DNA of 10,724 nucleotides from NCBI GenBank assembly GCA_937958295.1, contig CALFEY010000369.1, positions 1 through 10,724 on the forward strand. The letters run 5' to 3'. Position 1 is the stretch's first letter, and every line of letters starts with the position of its first letter. Source of the DNA: an uncultured Pseudomonadota bacterium. Lineage in GTDB: Bacteria > Pseudomonadota > Gammaproteobacteria > Burkholderiales > Casimicrobiaceae. Under the pieces are notes generated by a model, which was given only the letters and a program-made list of their open reading frames with translations, ran no database searches and was not told where the DNA came from. The position numbers and the translations under genes are program-made. Of the stretch, positions 1-5,847 are shown one piece after another.

Positions 1-84
1 CGTGCCATCGCCCGATGGTAGCGCAGCGGCTGCCGCCGCGAGGAGGGGGCACGGGCCGTTGGGCGGAGAGGGCCTTCAAGCGCG
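1..84. other. Left edge, no gene supported
   Basis: One + frame reads six codons from the first base and stops at a TAG at 19-21. This could be the tail of a gene lying to the left, but six codons cannot be identified. Bases 5-18 form an inverted repeat, CCATCG-CC-CGATGG, which could be a small hairpin or an operator. The rest is purine-rich and GC-rich, and I see no coding signal in it. Confidence 0.3.
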
Positions 85-93
85 TGGCATAAT
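85..93 (+). promoter_or_regulatory. Candidate extended -10 promoter of the DUF4397 lipoprotein gene
   Basis: The sequence TGGCATAAT is an extended -10 element (TG, one base, then CATAAT, five of six matches to TATAAT). No good -35 hexamer lies 16-18 nt upstream, which fits an extended -10 promoter. Transcription would start near 100, giving a leader of about 39 nt before the GTG at 139. A GC inverted repeat (GCGCG...CGCGC, about 106-122) lies inside that leader. Confidence 0.4.
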
Positions 94-138
94 GCCCGAC
101 TCTTCGCGCGGCCTGACGCGCGCTTCCGCCGGAATGCC

Positions 139-1440
139 GTGACCTCTTCCTCCTCCCTCCGCCGTCGCCTGTTGGCCGCGGTCGCGATCGTCGTTGCCAC
201 CGTCGTGGGCGGCTGCAAGGTCGACTCGATCAATTACTTCCCGCCGCACCCGGCCCAGGTGCGCGTGCTTAACCTCATTCCCGACGCACCGGCAGTGGAC
301 ATGTCGGTGGACGGCAATACGGACTTCACCAACGTGGTCTACGAGTCGGTCAGCGGTTACCAGACCTACGAGAACCGCCAGACCACCTTCACCGTCACGT
401 TGTCGGGCACGAGCGTCCAGCTCGCCTCGTTCCGCTACCCGCTGGCGGGCGACCAGCCGTACACGGTGGTCCTCTACGGCAGCCTGGCGTCGCCGCAGCT
501 CACGATCGTGGCGGAGGTCGGCAACTCGCCCACCAACGGCAACATCCAGCTCAGCATCTTCAACGCGGCGCAGAACACGGGCTCGGTCGACGTGTACGTC
601 ACCGCGCCCGGCACCGACATCACCACCGTGGGCCCCAATTTCGGCAACGTCGGCTTCGGGGGCACCACCAACAACATCCAGTTCCGCCCCGGCACCTACC
701 AGATCCAGGTCACGCCGCAGGGCACCAAGAACGTCCTGTACGACTCCGGCGGCAACGCGCCGCTGCCTAACGTCGCGCTGTCCTTCATCGTGTACTCGCG
801 CGGCAGCGGCACGCTCGTCAATGCCATGGTGCTGCAGGCGCTGGGCCCGATGGTCCGGCTCGACAGCATCTTTGCCCGCGCCAAGGCCGTGAACGGCGCG
901 CCGACCGTGGGTCCGGTGAACCAGCTCATCTCCACGCTCGGCGTGAACTTCAACGTCAACTTCGCGTCCGCGTCCACGTACACCGTGATCCCCGCCGGAG
1001 CCACCACGGTCAATTTCGAGCCGAGCGCGGCGCCGGGTGCGACGCTCGCGTCCACGCCCTTCACCGTGCCCGCCGCCACCGACATCTCCACGTTCGTCGC
1101 GGGGCCGGTGGGCGCAGAGCAGGCCTTCGCGCTCGTGGATCTCAATGTGCCGCCCTATGCAGGCAACGTCCGCCTGCGCTTCGTGAACGCGTCGTGGAAT
1201 TCGAATCCGGTCAATGCGAGCGTGAACGGCACGCCGATGGCCACGGGGGTGGGCTACGGCACCGCCTCGGCCTACGGCCAAATCGGCGCCACCACGGCCA
1301 CCGTGGTGTTCACGGATGCGGTCACGGGCGCGGTGCTGGCCTCGGAGGCCAACGTGGTGCTCACCGCCAACCAGACGTCGACCATCTACTTGCTCGGGCC
1401 GGTCGGCGCGCAGGCGGTTCTGGTCACGCAGGACAACTAG
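139..1440 (+). CDS. DUF4397 repeat lipoprotein
   Basis: This 433-residue protein is predicted to be exported and lipid-anchored. It has a positive N-terminus (RRR at 8-10), a hydrophobic stretch at 11-24 and a lipobox ending at Cys26 (VVGGC). The rest is rich in Thr, Val, Asn and Gly and looks all-beta. Four units of roughly 90-105 residues can be seen, starting near residues 40, 134, 239 and 343. They open with related strands (VRVLNLIPDAP, IQLSIFNAAQ, VRLDSIFARA, VRLRFVNASW) and close with a related hydrophobic strand (VVLYGSL, FIVYSRG, TFVAGPV, TIYLLGP). The first, second and fourth match the DUF4397 pattern well. The function of DUF4397 is unknown; a surface adhesive or structural role is a guess. 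The GTG start is chosen because it gives an intact lipoprotein signal; the ribosome site is weak (GGA at 131-133). An ATG at 134 runs only two codons to a TGA that overlaps this GTG. Confidence 0.85.
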   Translation: MTSSSSLRRRLLAAVAIVVATVVGGCKVDSINYFPPHPAQVRVLNLIPDAPAVDMSVDGNTDFTNVVYESVSGYQTYENRQTTFTVTLSGTSVQLASFRYPLAGDQPYTVVLYGSLASPQLTIVAEVGNSPTNGNIQLSIFNAAQNTGSVDVYVTAPGTDITTVGPNFGNVGFGGTTNNIQFRPGTYQIQVTPQGTKNVLYDSGGNAPLPNVALSFIVYSRGSGTLVNAMVLQALGPMVRLDSIFARAKAVNGAPTVGPVNQLISTLGVNFNVNFASASTYTVIPAGATTVNFEPSAAPGATLASTPFTVPAATDISTFVAGPVGAEQAFALVDLNVPPYAGNVRLRFVNASWNSNPVNASVNGTPMATGVGYGTASAYGQIGATTATVVFTDAVTGAVLASEANVVLTANQTSTIYLLGPVGAQAVLVTQDN

Positions 1441-1460
1441 CGCCCGCAGCGAAGCGGCCA

Positions 1461-1503
1461 CGGGGCGGCGCCGCCCCGGGCACGCGCTGCCTTTCAGCGC
1501 GTG
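1461..1503. terminator. Two hairpins between convergent genes
   Basis: Bases 1461-1478 are a perfect 18-base palindrome, CGGGGCGGCGCCGCCCCG. Immediately after, 1481-1489 (CACGCGCTG) and 1495-1503 (CAGCGCGTG) form a perfect 9-bp stem with a 5-nt loop. Being symmetric, they could stop transcription from both the DUF4397 lipoprotein gene and trxC. Neither is followed by a clear T-run, so intrinsic termination is not certain. Confidence 0.45.
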
Positions 1504-1533
1504 CGGCTCTCAGCGCGTGCGGGCTCTCAGCGG
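1494..1533. repeat. Short tandem repeat abutting the trxC stop
   Basis: A unit of 16-17 bp occurs twice in direct succession: 1494-1509 (TCAGCGCGTGCGGCTC) and 1510-1526 (the same with one extra G). A third, partial copy begins at 1527 with TCAGCGG. The first three bases of the third copy are the TGA stop codon of trxC on the minus strand. The first unit also overlaps the right arm of the 1481-1503 stem-loop. Confidence 0.7.
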
Positions 1534-1952
1534 TCGAGCTGACCGTCGAGCCAGCCCAGGAGCTGCGCCGCGGACATCGCGCCGGAAATGCGCGCGGCCT
1601 CGGCGCCGCCACGGAAGAGCACCATCGTGGGAATGCTGCGGATGCCGAACTCGGCCGAGGCTTCCGGCGCCGCTTCCGTGTCCACCTTGATGAATTGCAC
1701 GCGCGGCCGCGACCGCGCCGCCTCGGCGAACGCCGGCGCCATCATCTTGCACGGCCCGCACCACTCTGCCCAGAAATCGGCGAGCACGGGCAGCCCCGTG
1801 CCGGAGACGAGACGCACGATGTCGTTGCCCGCTACCGGCACGGGCGCGGCCGGCAGCAGGGGTCGGTGACAGTGACCGCACTGCGGACCATCGTCTAAGC
1901 GGTCGTCGGGCACGCGATTGCGCGTGAGGCAGTGGGTGCAGGCGATCTGCAT
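1527..1952 (-). CDS. trxC: Thioredoxin 2 (zinc-binding thioredoxin)
   Basis: A cytoplasmic thiol-disulfide reductase of 141 residues. The N-terminal extension carries two CxxC pairs (Cys5/Cys8 and Cys25/Cys28), the zinc-binding module that separates thioredoxin 2 from thioredoxin 1. The thioredoxin fold follows from about residue 43, with the redox motif WCGPC at 64-68 inside a DFWAEWCGPCK context and the cis-proline in SIPTM (Pro108). Length agrees with the TrxC family (about 140). The ATG at 1952 is preferred because it puts the first zinc pair at the extreme N-terminus, as in the family, and is preceded by AAGGAGAAGG (1961-1970). The frame is open far upstream, but that overlaps the binding-protein gene. 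The gene starts 29 nt after that gene's stop, so co-transcription is likely. In other proteobacteria trxC is often oxidative-stress induced; no such operator is visible here. Confidence 0.93.
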   Translation of the reverse strand: MQIACTHCLTRNRVPDDRLDDGPQCGHCHRPLLPAAPVPVAGNDIVRLVSGTGLPVLADFWAEWCGPCKMMAPAFAEAARSRPRVQFIKVDTEAAPEASAEFGIRSIPTMVLFRGGAEAARISGAMSAAQLLGWLDGQLDR

Positions 1953-1981
1953 GGCGTGGTCCTTCTCCTTGCGTGCGCGGG

Positions 1982-2950
1982 CTAGTCGACCTTGGCCCCG
2001 GAATCCTTCACGAGCTTGATCCACATCGGATACTCGCCGTTGACGTGCTTGACGAGATCCGACGCCGGGCCGGGCATGGGGAACGCCCCGCGCGAGACCA
2101 GATTCTCGCGCACCTGCGGATCCTCGAGGGCTTGCCGGAACGCCGCGTTGAGCTTCTCCACGATGGCCGGCGGCGTGCCGGCCGGGGCGTAGACGCCATC
2201 GGAGGCCGCGATGTCGAATCCGGTGACGCCGGACTCGTCGAGCGTAGGCACGTCGGGTACCGTGGACACGCGCTGCTTGGTGGTGACCGCGAGCCCCTTG
2301 AGCTTGCCTGCCTTCACCTGCGGGTAGACGCTCACCATGAGGTCGATCATGAGCGGCGTCTCGCCCGACAGCACGCCGGTGAGCGCCGGTCCACCGCCCT
2401 TGAAGGGGATGTGCTGGATGTCGGTGCCCGTGAGCTGCGCGAAGCGCACGCCTGCAAGATGCGACGTGGTGCCGTTGCCGGCCGACGCGAATGACACCTT
2501 GCCCGGGTTGGCCTTGAGGTAGGCCACGAGCTCGGTCACGTTGCTGGCCGGCAGCGACGGATGGATCACGACCATCGCCGGAATCACCGTCCAGCGCGCC
2601 ACCGGGACGAAGTCCTTCAAGGGGTCGAAGCCCGGCTTGGCATACAGCGCCTGATTGATGCCGTGCGTGCCGTTGGTGCCCTGCAGCAGGGTGTAGCCGT
2701 CGGGCGCCGCGCGCGCCACTTCGGCGGAGCCGATGTTGCCGCCGGCCCCCGGCTTGTTGTCGATGACGATGGGCTGGCCGAGTATCTGCGCGGCTTTGGG
2801 CACGATGGCGCGCGCGAGATTGTCGGCGCCGCCGCCGGGCGGGAACGGCACTACGAGCCGGATGGGGCGGTCGGGATATTGCGCATGGGCGAGGCCGGCC
2901 ATGGCGAGGGCGGCCAATGCGAGCACGGCGCGGCGGGTGATGTGGGTCAT
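1982..2950 (-). CDS. Bug-family tripartite tricarboxylate transporter substrate-binding protein
   Basis: A periplasmic solute-binding protein of 322 residues (TctC/Bug family). Residues 1-23 form a signal peptide with RR at 6-7, a hydrophobic core and a likely cut at AHA-Q. The mature protein begins YPDRPIRLVVPFPPGGGAD, a typical opening for the family, followed by GQPIVIDNKPGAGG, APDGYTLL, the HIPFKGGGPA ligand-loop region and a C-terminal helix bundle. Length matches the family (about 320). The ATG at 2950 has a strong GGAGG (2955-2959) four bases upstream; the longer open frame to 3259 lacks this and would bury the signal peptide. No TctA or TctB membrane subunits are nearby, so it is an orphan binding protein, as is usual for Bug proteins in Burkholderiales. 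The ligand cannot be read from the sequence; carboxylic acids are typical. trxC follows in the same direction. Confidence 0.93.
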   Translation of the reverse strand: MTHITRRAVLALAALAMAGLAHAQYPDRPIRLVVPFPPGGGADNLARAIVPKAAQILGQPIVIDNKPGAGGNIGSAEVARAAPDGYTLLQGTNGTHGINQALYAKPGFDPLKDFVPVARWTVIPAMVVIHPSLPASNVTELVAYLKANPGKVSFASAGNGTTSHLAGVRFAQLTGTDIQHIPFKGGGPALTGVLSGETPLMIDLMVSVYPQVKAGKLKGLAVTTKQRVSTVPDVPTLDESGVTGFDIAASDGVYAPAGTPPAIVEKLNAAFRQALEDPQVRENLVSRGAFPMPGPASDLVKHVNGEYPMWIKLVKDSGAKVD

Positions 2951-3194
2951 GCGTCCTCCGTGAACGATTTTCGTGTGAAGCGTCGCGAGGCGAATGTTGA
3001 CACGAACTGCGGCGTGCGCCGCAACGCCATGGCATCGCCCGTCCGTGCGATATTGCGAGGCCCGGCGGCACGGCCCCGTGCATCGAAGATCGCAAATTTT
3101 TGCGTGTTTGTAGGACACGTTTTGTTGCGCTTTGCACGAGGATGGATCAATAATGACGCCGTCATAACTGCGCGAGTGAGCGCATGGAGGCGTC
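2951..3194. promoter_or_regulatory. Divergent intergenic region with palindromes
   Basis: These 244 nt separate the divergent binding-protein and bactofilin genes and must hold both promoters. Three palindromes stand out: TGCGGCG-TG-CGCCGCA (3008-3023), CGCAAA-TT-TTTGCG (3091-3104) and ATGACG-C-CGTCAT (3153-3165). The 3090-3170 part is clearly more AT-rich than its surroundings. A candidate + promoter is TTGCGC (3125-3130), 18 nt, AATAAT (3149-3154), with the last palindrome overlapping the -10 and the expected start point. I could not assign a convincing promoter for the minus-strand gene. Confidence 0.45.
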
Positions 3195-3809
3195 ATGCTG
3201 AACATCAATCGCCGCGACAAGGTCGTGGAGCCCGCCGACAACGCGAAGCCCGCGCTCAAGCCTGCGATCTACGAGCCGCCCGCGAGCGGCACGAACGCCA
3301 GCCCGCCGCGCGCGGCGGGGCCGGCGTCGCCGCACACGGACACTCCGGGCAACCGCGCGCTCGCCCCGGGTCAGGTCGCGTCGTCGTCGACGACCGCAAC
3401 GAAGTCCCCGACGGAGCCCCCCGAGAGCAAGCTCTTCGTGGGTATCAACATCAAGCTCAAGGGCGTGGAGATCACCGATTGCGACTCGCTGGTGATCGAG
3501 GGCCAGGTGGAAGCCACGGTGCACAGCAAGGCGATGGAGATCGCCAAGCCGGGCACGCTCAAGGGCAATGCGCAGATCGACGTGGCGGAAGTGCACGGAG
3601 AGTTCGTGGGCGAGTTGACCGCGCGGACCCGGCTCGTGGTTCACGGCACGGGTCGCGTGTCCGGCACGATCCGCTACGGCAAACTCATCGTGGCCGAAGG
3701 CGGCGAGGTGACCGGCGACGTGAAGCGCCTCGACGCCGAGGCCGTCGACCAGGCCGCGGGGAGCGCGCGGCCGGTGCTCTCGCCCTCGGCCGAGCGCTGG
3801 TCCAACTAA
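3195..3809 (+). CDS. Bactofilin (polymer-forming cytoskeletal protein)
   Basis: A 204-residue protein with a central bactofilin (DUF583) domain at about residues 80-176. It shows the short, regularly repeated beta-helix rungs of the family: GINIKLKGVEI, LVIEGQVEATV, MEIAKPGTLKGNAQI, VHGEFVGEL, LVVHGTGRVSGTI and LIVAEGGEVTGDV. The flanks are Pro/Ala/Ser-rich and probably disordered (11-78 and 177-204). Bactofilins assemble without nucleotide into filaments under the inner membrane and act as scaffolds for cell shape, stalks or peptidoglycan enzymes. The ATG at 3195 has GGAGG (3186-3190) four bases upstream. The common companion, an M23 metallopeptidase gene, is absent on either side here; the nearest wall enzyme is the transglycosylase starting at 5119. 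A strong hairpin follows the stop. Confidence 0.93.
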   Translation: MLNINRRDKVVEPADNAKPALKPAIYEPPASGTNASPPRAAGPASPHTDTPGNRALAPGQVASSSTTATKSPTEPPESKLFVGINIKLKGVEITDCDSLVIEGQVEATVHSKAMEIAKPGTLKGNAQIDVAEVHGEFVGELTARTRLVVHGTGRVSGTIRYGKLIVAEGGEVTGDVKRLDAEAVDQAAGSARPVLSPSAERWSN

Positions 3810-3833
3810 GGGCCACCCGGCCCGTCCGCGCCG

Positions 3834-3854
3834 CCGGCTCCCTCGCGGAGCCGG
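3834..3854 (+). terminator. Hairpin after the bactofilin gene
   Basis: A perfect 8-bp stem, CCGGCTCC / GGAGCCGG, closes a 5-nt loop 24 nt after the bactofilin stop. There is no T-run behind it, so it may be a weak or Rho-assisted terminator. It also lies just ahead of the next gene's -10-like element. Confidence 0.4.
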
Positions 3855-3868
3855 TGCGTCGCGACCTG

Positions 3869-3874
3869 TAGAAT
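3869..3874 (+). promoter_or_regulatory. Candidate -10 element of the DapA-family gene
   Basis: TAGAAT, preceded by TG, lies 34 nt before the ATG at 3909. Transcription would start near 3881, giving a leader of about 28 nt with no recognisable Shine-Dalgarno sequence. No good -35 hexamer is found at 16-18 nt spacing. Confidence 0.4.
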
Positions 3875-3908
3875 CGCCGGCGCCTTTCCACCACGCTCCG
3901 ACGACCCC

Positions 3909-4832
3909 ATGGCCCTTCCGCAGCCCTTTACCGGCGTTCATCCGATCGCCCCTACCCCATTCGCCGCCAACGGCGACCTCGACCTGCCCGGCATGCGCCG
4001 CGTGCTCGACTGCATGATCGACCAGGGCGTGGACGGCATCTGCATCCTTGCCAACTACTCCGAGCAGTTCCTGCTCACGGACGAGGAGCGCAGCACGCTC
4101 CTCGACCTCACTCTCTCGCACGTGGCGGGGCGCAAGCCGGTGATCGTGACCTGCAGCCACTTCAGCACGCGCATCGCGGCTGAGCGCGGCCGGGCCGCCG
4201 GCAAGGCAGGCGCGGCGATGCTCATGCTGATGCCGCCGTACCACGGCACCGGCCTGCGCGCCGACGAGGCCGGCATGCTCGCCCACTTCGCCCACGTGGC
4301 GGAGGCTTCGGGGCTGCCCATCATGGTTCAGGATGCCCCGCTGTCCGGCGTCGCCCTGTCGGTGCCCTTCCTGGTGCGGCTCGCGCGCGAGGTCCCGGGC
4401 GTGCGCTACTTCAAGATCGAGATGCCCGGTACCGCGGCGAAGCTGCGCAGCCTGATCGAGGCGGGCGGGGACGCCATCGCCGGGCCGCTCGACGGCGAGG
4501 AGTCGATCACGCTGATGGCCGATCTCGATGCCGGCGCCACCGGCACCATGCCGAGCGCGCTCCTGCCCGATCTCATCCGCCCGGTGGTGCTCGCGCATCG
4601 CGCGGGACGGCGCGCGGAGGCCGCTGCCGCCTATGCGCGGATCCTGCCACTCATCAATTACGAGAACCGGCAATGCGGCCTGCGCGCCACCAAGACCGTG
4701 ATGATGGAAGGCGGCGTGATCGGCAGCGACGCCGTACGGCATCCCTTGGAGCCGTTGCACCCGGCCACCCGTGCGGGGCTTCTCGAACTCGCCCGCGAGG
4801 TCTCGCCGGTAGCCCTGCGCTGGGGCCGGTAG
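3909..4832 (+). CDS. DapA-superfamily dehydratase, likely L-2-keto-3-deoxyarabonate dehydratase
   Basis: A 307-residue class I (Schiff-base) lyase of the DHDPS/NAL superfamily. The Schiff-base lysine is Lys169 in YFKIE. In the place where DapA has YNVP with the catalytic Tyr, this protein has QDAP (Gln141) within PIMVQDAP. The stretches ILANYSEQFLLTDEER (47-61), MPPYHG (108-113), PIMVQDAP (137-144), LDGEESITLMADLDAGATG (194-212), INYENRQ (249-255) and the C-terminal LRWGR resemble the Azospirillum L-2-keto-3-deoxyarabonate dehydratase as I remember it. That enzyme makes alpha-ketoglutarate semialdehyde in non-phosphorylative L-arabinose breakdown. The expected partners (arabinose dehydrogenase, lactonase, arabonate dehydratase, semialdehyde dehydrogenase) are not in this window, so the substrate is inferred from similarity only; another 2-keto-3-deoxy acid is possible. 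It is very unlikely to be the lysine enzyme DapA. No Shine-Dalgarno is visible. Confidence 0.88.
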   Translation: MALPQPFTGVHPIAPTPFAANGDLDLPGMRRVLDCMIDQGVDGICILANYSEQFLLTDEERSTLLDLTLSHVAGRKPVIVTCSHFSTRIAAERGRAAGKAGAAMLMLMPPYHGTGLRADEAGMLAHFAHVAEASGLPIMVQDAPLSGVALSVPFLVRLAREVPGVRYFKIEMPGTAAKLRSLIEAGGDAIAGPLDGEESITLMADLDAGATGTMPSALLPDLIRPVVLAHRAGRRAEAAAAYARILPLINYENRQCGLRATKTVMMEGGVIGSDAVRHPLEPLHPATRAGLLELAREVSPVALRWGR

Positions 4833-5118
4833 CGACCCGTCGGGCGGCCTGGCGGGTCGGGATTGTCGGGTGTGTTAGACTAACTGGTTGTTTCATTTCG
4901 CATTGTCGACGCATTAGCGAGGGTGGCGGCCTTTCGTGCCGCCCCCGCAAGCGGAATTTTTCCAATGTGCAGTGGCCGTCGCGCGGCCAAGGAGGCATAC
5001 GCAAGGAGCTGTAACCGGCCGGCGGTGGTCCACGCCGGTCCAGCAAAACGGGAGCGTCACATCTCGCGATGGCTAGGCCTCGCGCGCAGTGTCGCCGCCT
5101 CGAAGGAGCACTCCCCAC
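4833..5118 (+). promoter_or_regulatory. Structured gap and leader before the lytic transglycosylase
   Basis: These 286 nt contain no gene I can support. A 7-bp inverted repeat (CGACCCG 4833-4839, CGGGTCG 4853-4859) may end the upstream transcript. An AT-rich patch at 4872-4917 includes the palindrome GTTAG-A-CTAAC (4874-4884) and probably holds the promoter, though no clean -35/-10 pair is visible. Next come a bulged stem, GGGTGGCGGC with GCCGCCCCC (4921-4946, loop CTTTCGT), a small stem CCGC-AA-GCGG followed by AATTTTT (4945-4961), and a third stem, CCGGCG / CGCCGG (5019-5038). Two purine-rich ribosome-site-like runs (AAGGAGG at 4989-4995 and AAGGAG at 5003-5008) are not followed by a start codon at a normal distance. 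I match none of this to a known riboswitch class. Confidence 0.4.
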
Positions 5119-5829
5119 ATGTCGATTCGACCTATCACCCCGCCGGCTTCGCGCCATCGATGCCGTCGGCAGAACGAGTCTGGCCCCGCCTTTTATCTCT
5201 CCCTGGCGGGCTTTCTTGCCGTGGCCCTCTACGCCACGGCCGCATCCCACCCCGGGATGACCCAGGCAGCGGCCCCGGCCAATGCCCTGGAAGCAGCACT
5301 CCGGTCGACTGCCGAGGCGGCGCCGGTTCGTATGGAGTCTTCGCCCGTCGATGCCGTCGAGGGGTCCGCGCGCGTGCGCGAGCTGTCCGCAGTGGTCACG
5401 CGGCGCTACCGCGTGGCCGACGTGGCGGCCGGCGAGGTCGTGCGCGCCGTGCTCAAGGAATCCGGTACCCACGGGATCGATCCCACGCTGGTGCTGGCAG
5501 TGATCGCCGTGGAGTCGCGCTTCAACCCGGTGGCGGCGAGCGAGCAGGGGGCCCTGGGCCTCATGCAGGTCGTCCCGCGGTTCCACATGGACAAGCTCGC
5601 GGCACTCGGCGTGACCGCGCTCCTGCGCCCGGAAGCCAACATCGCGGTCGGCGTGCGCATCCTGAAGGACGCGATGAAGCGCGGCGGTACCGACGTGGCC
5701 GCCGGCCTGCAGTACTACAACGGCGCCGTGGACGACGATACCCGGGCCTACGCCAACCGCGTGCTCGACGAGCAGCGCCGGCTGGAGCGCGCGCTGCCCC
5801 GCCAGGCGCCGACGATCGCGCGGTCCTAG
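5119..5829 (+). CDS. Membrane-anchored lytic transglycosylase (SLT domain)
   Basis: A 236-residue peptidoglycan-cleaving enzyme of the Slt/MltC/MltE-like type, acting in the periplasm. A charged N-terminus (1-23, RHRCRR at 12-17) precedes one hydrophobic segment at about 24-42, a signal anchor or uncleaved signal. The SLT fold begins near residue 95. Motif I is VESRFNP with the catalytic Glu132; motif II is QGALGLMQV (143-151); motif III includes AGLQYYNG (195-202) and YANRVL (211-216). The ATG at 5119 is chosen because AAGGAG lies at 5103-5108, ten bases upstream; an in-frame GTG at 5089 lacks such a site. It is monocistronic, behind a long structured leader and convergent with the SGNH hydrolase gene. 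It probably releases 1,6-anhydro-muropeptides during wall turnover or machine insertion; which process cannot be told from context. Confidence 0.9.
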   Translation: MSIRPITPPASRHRCRRQNESGPAFYLSLAGFLAVALYATAASHPGMTQAAAPANALEAALRSTAEAAPVRMESSPVDAVEGSARVRELSAVVTRRYRVADVAAGEVVRAVLKESGTHGIDPTLVLAVIAVESRFNPVAASEQGALGLMQVVPRFHMDKLAALGVTALLRPEANIAVGVRILKDAMKRGGTDVAAGLQYYNGAVDDDTRAYANRVLDEQRRLERALPRQAPTIARS

Positions 5830-5847
5830 CCGCGGCTCGGCCGCGGC
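5829..5847. terminator. Bidirectional hairpin between convergent stop codons
   Basis: A perfect 7-bp stem, GCCGCGG / CCGCGGC, with a 5-nt loop (CTCGG) fills the whole space between the two genes. Its first base is the last base of the transglycosylase TAG, and its last base lies directly before the TAG of the SGNH hydrolase on the other strand. It is well placed to separate the convergent transcripts, although no T-run flanks it. Confidence 0.5.

Noticed and set aside
134..142. A two-codon open frame (ATG CCG TGA) overlapping the GTG start of the DUF4397 lipoprotein
   Set aside because: Start-stop elements can act in regulation, but this can arise by chance and no supporting structure or ribosome site is visible.
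76..1461. A 461-codon open frame on the minus strand opposite the DUF4397 lipoprotein gene
   Set aside because: It is an Arg/His/Gly-rich product with no domain, typical of an antisense frame in very GC-rich DNA, and the + strand carries a clear lipoprotein with real motifs.
1527..3137. A single 536-codon minus frame joining trxC with sequence upstream, as if a fusion protein
   Set aside because: The upstream part overlaps the binding-protein gene in another frame and has no domain; the TrxC zinc motif starts right after the ATG at 1952, which has its own ribosome site.
3162..4760. A 532-codon minus-strand open frame across the bactofilin and dehydratase genes
   Set aside because: It is rich in Arg, His, Gly and Ala, has no recognisable domain, and covers two genes with strong family motifs.
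4921..5040. A known riboswitch (cyclic di-GMP, cobalamin, TPP, guanidine) before the transglycosylase
   Set aside because: I looked for the conserved cores of these classes and found none; only generic stems are present.
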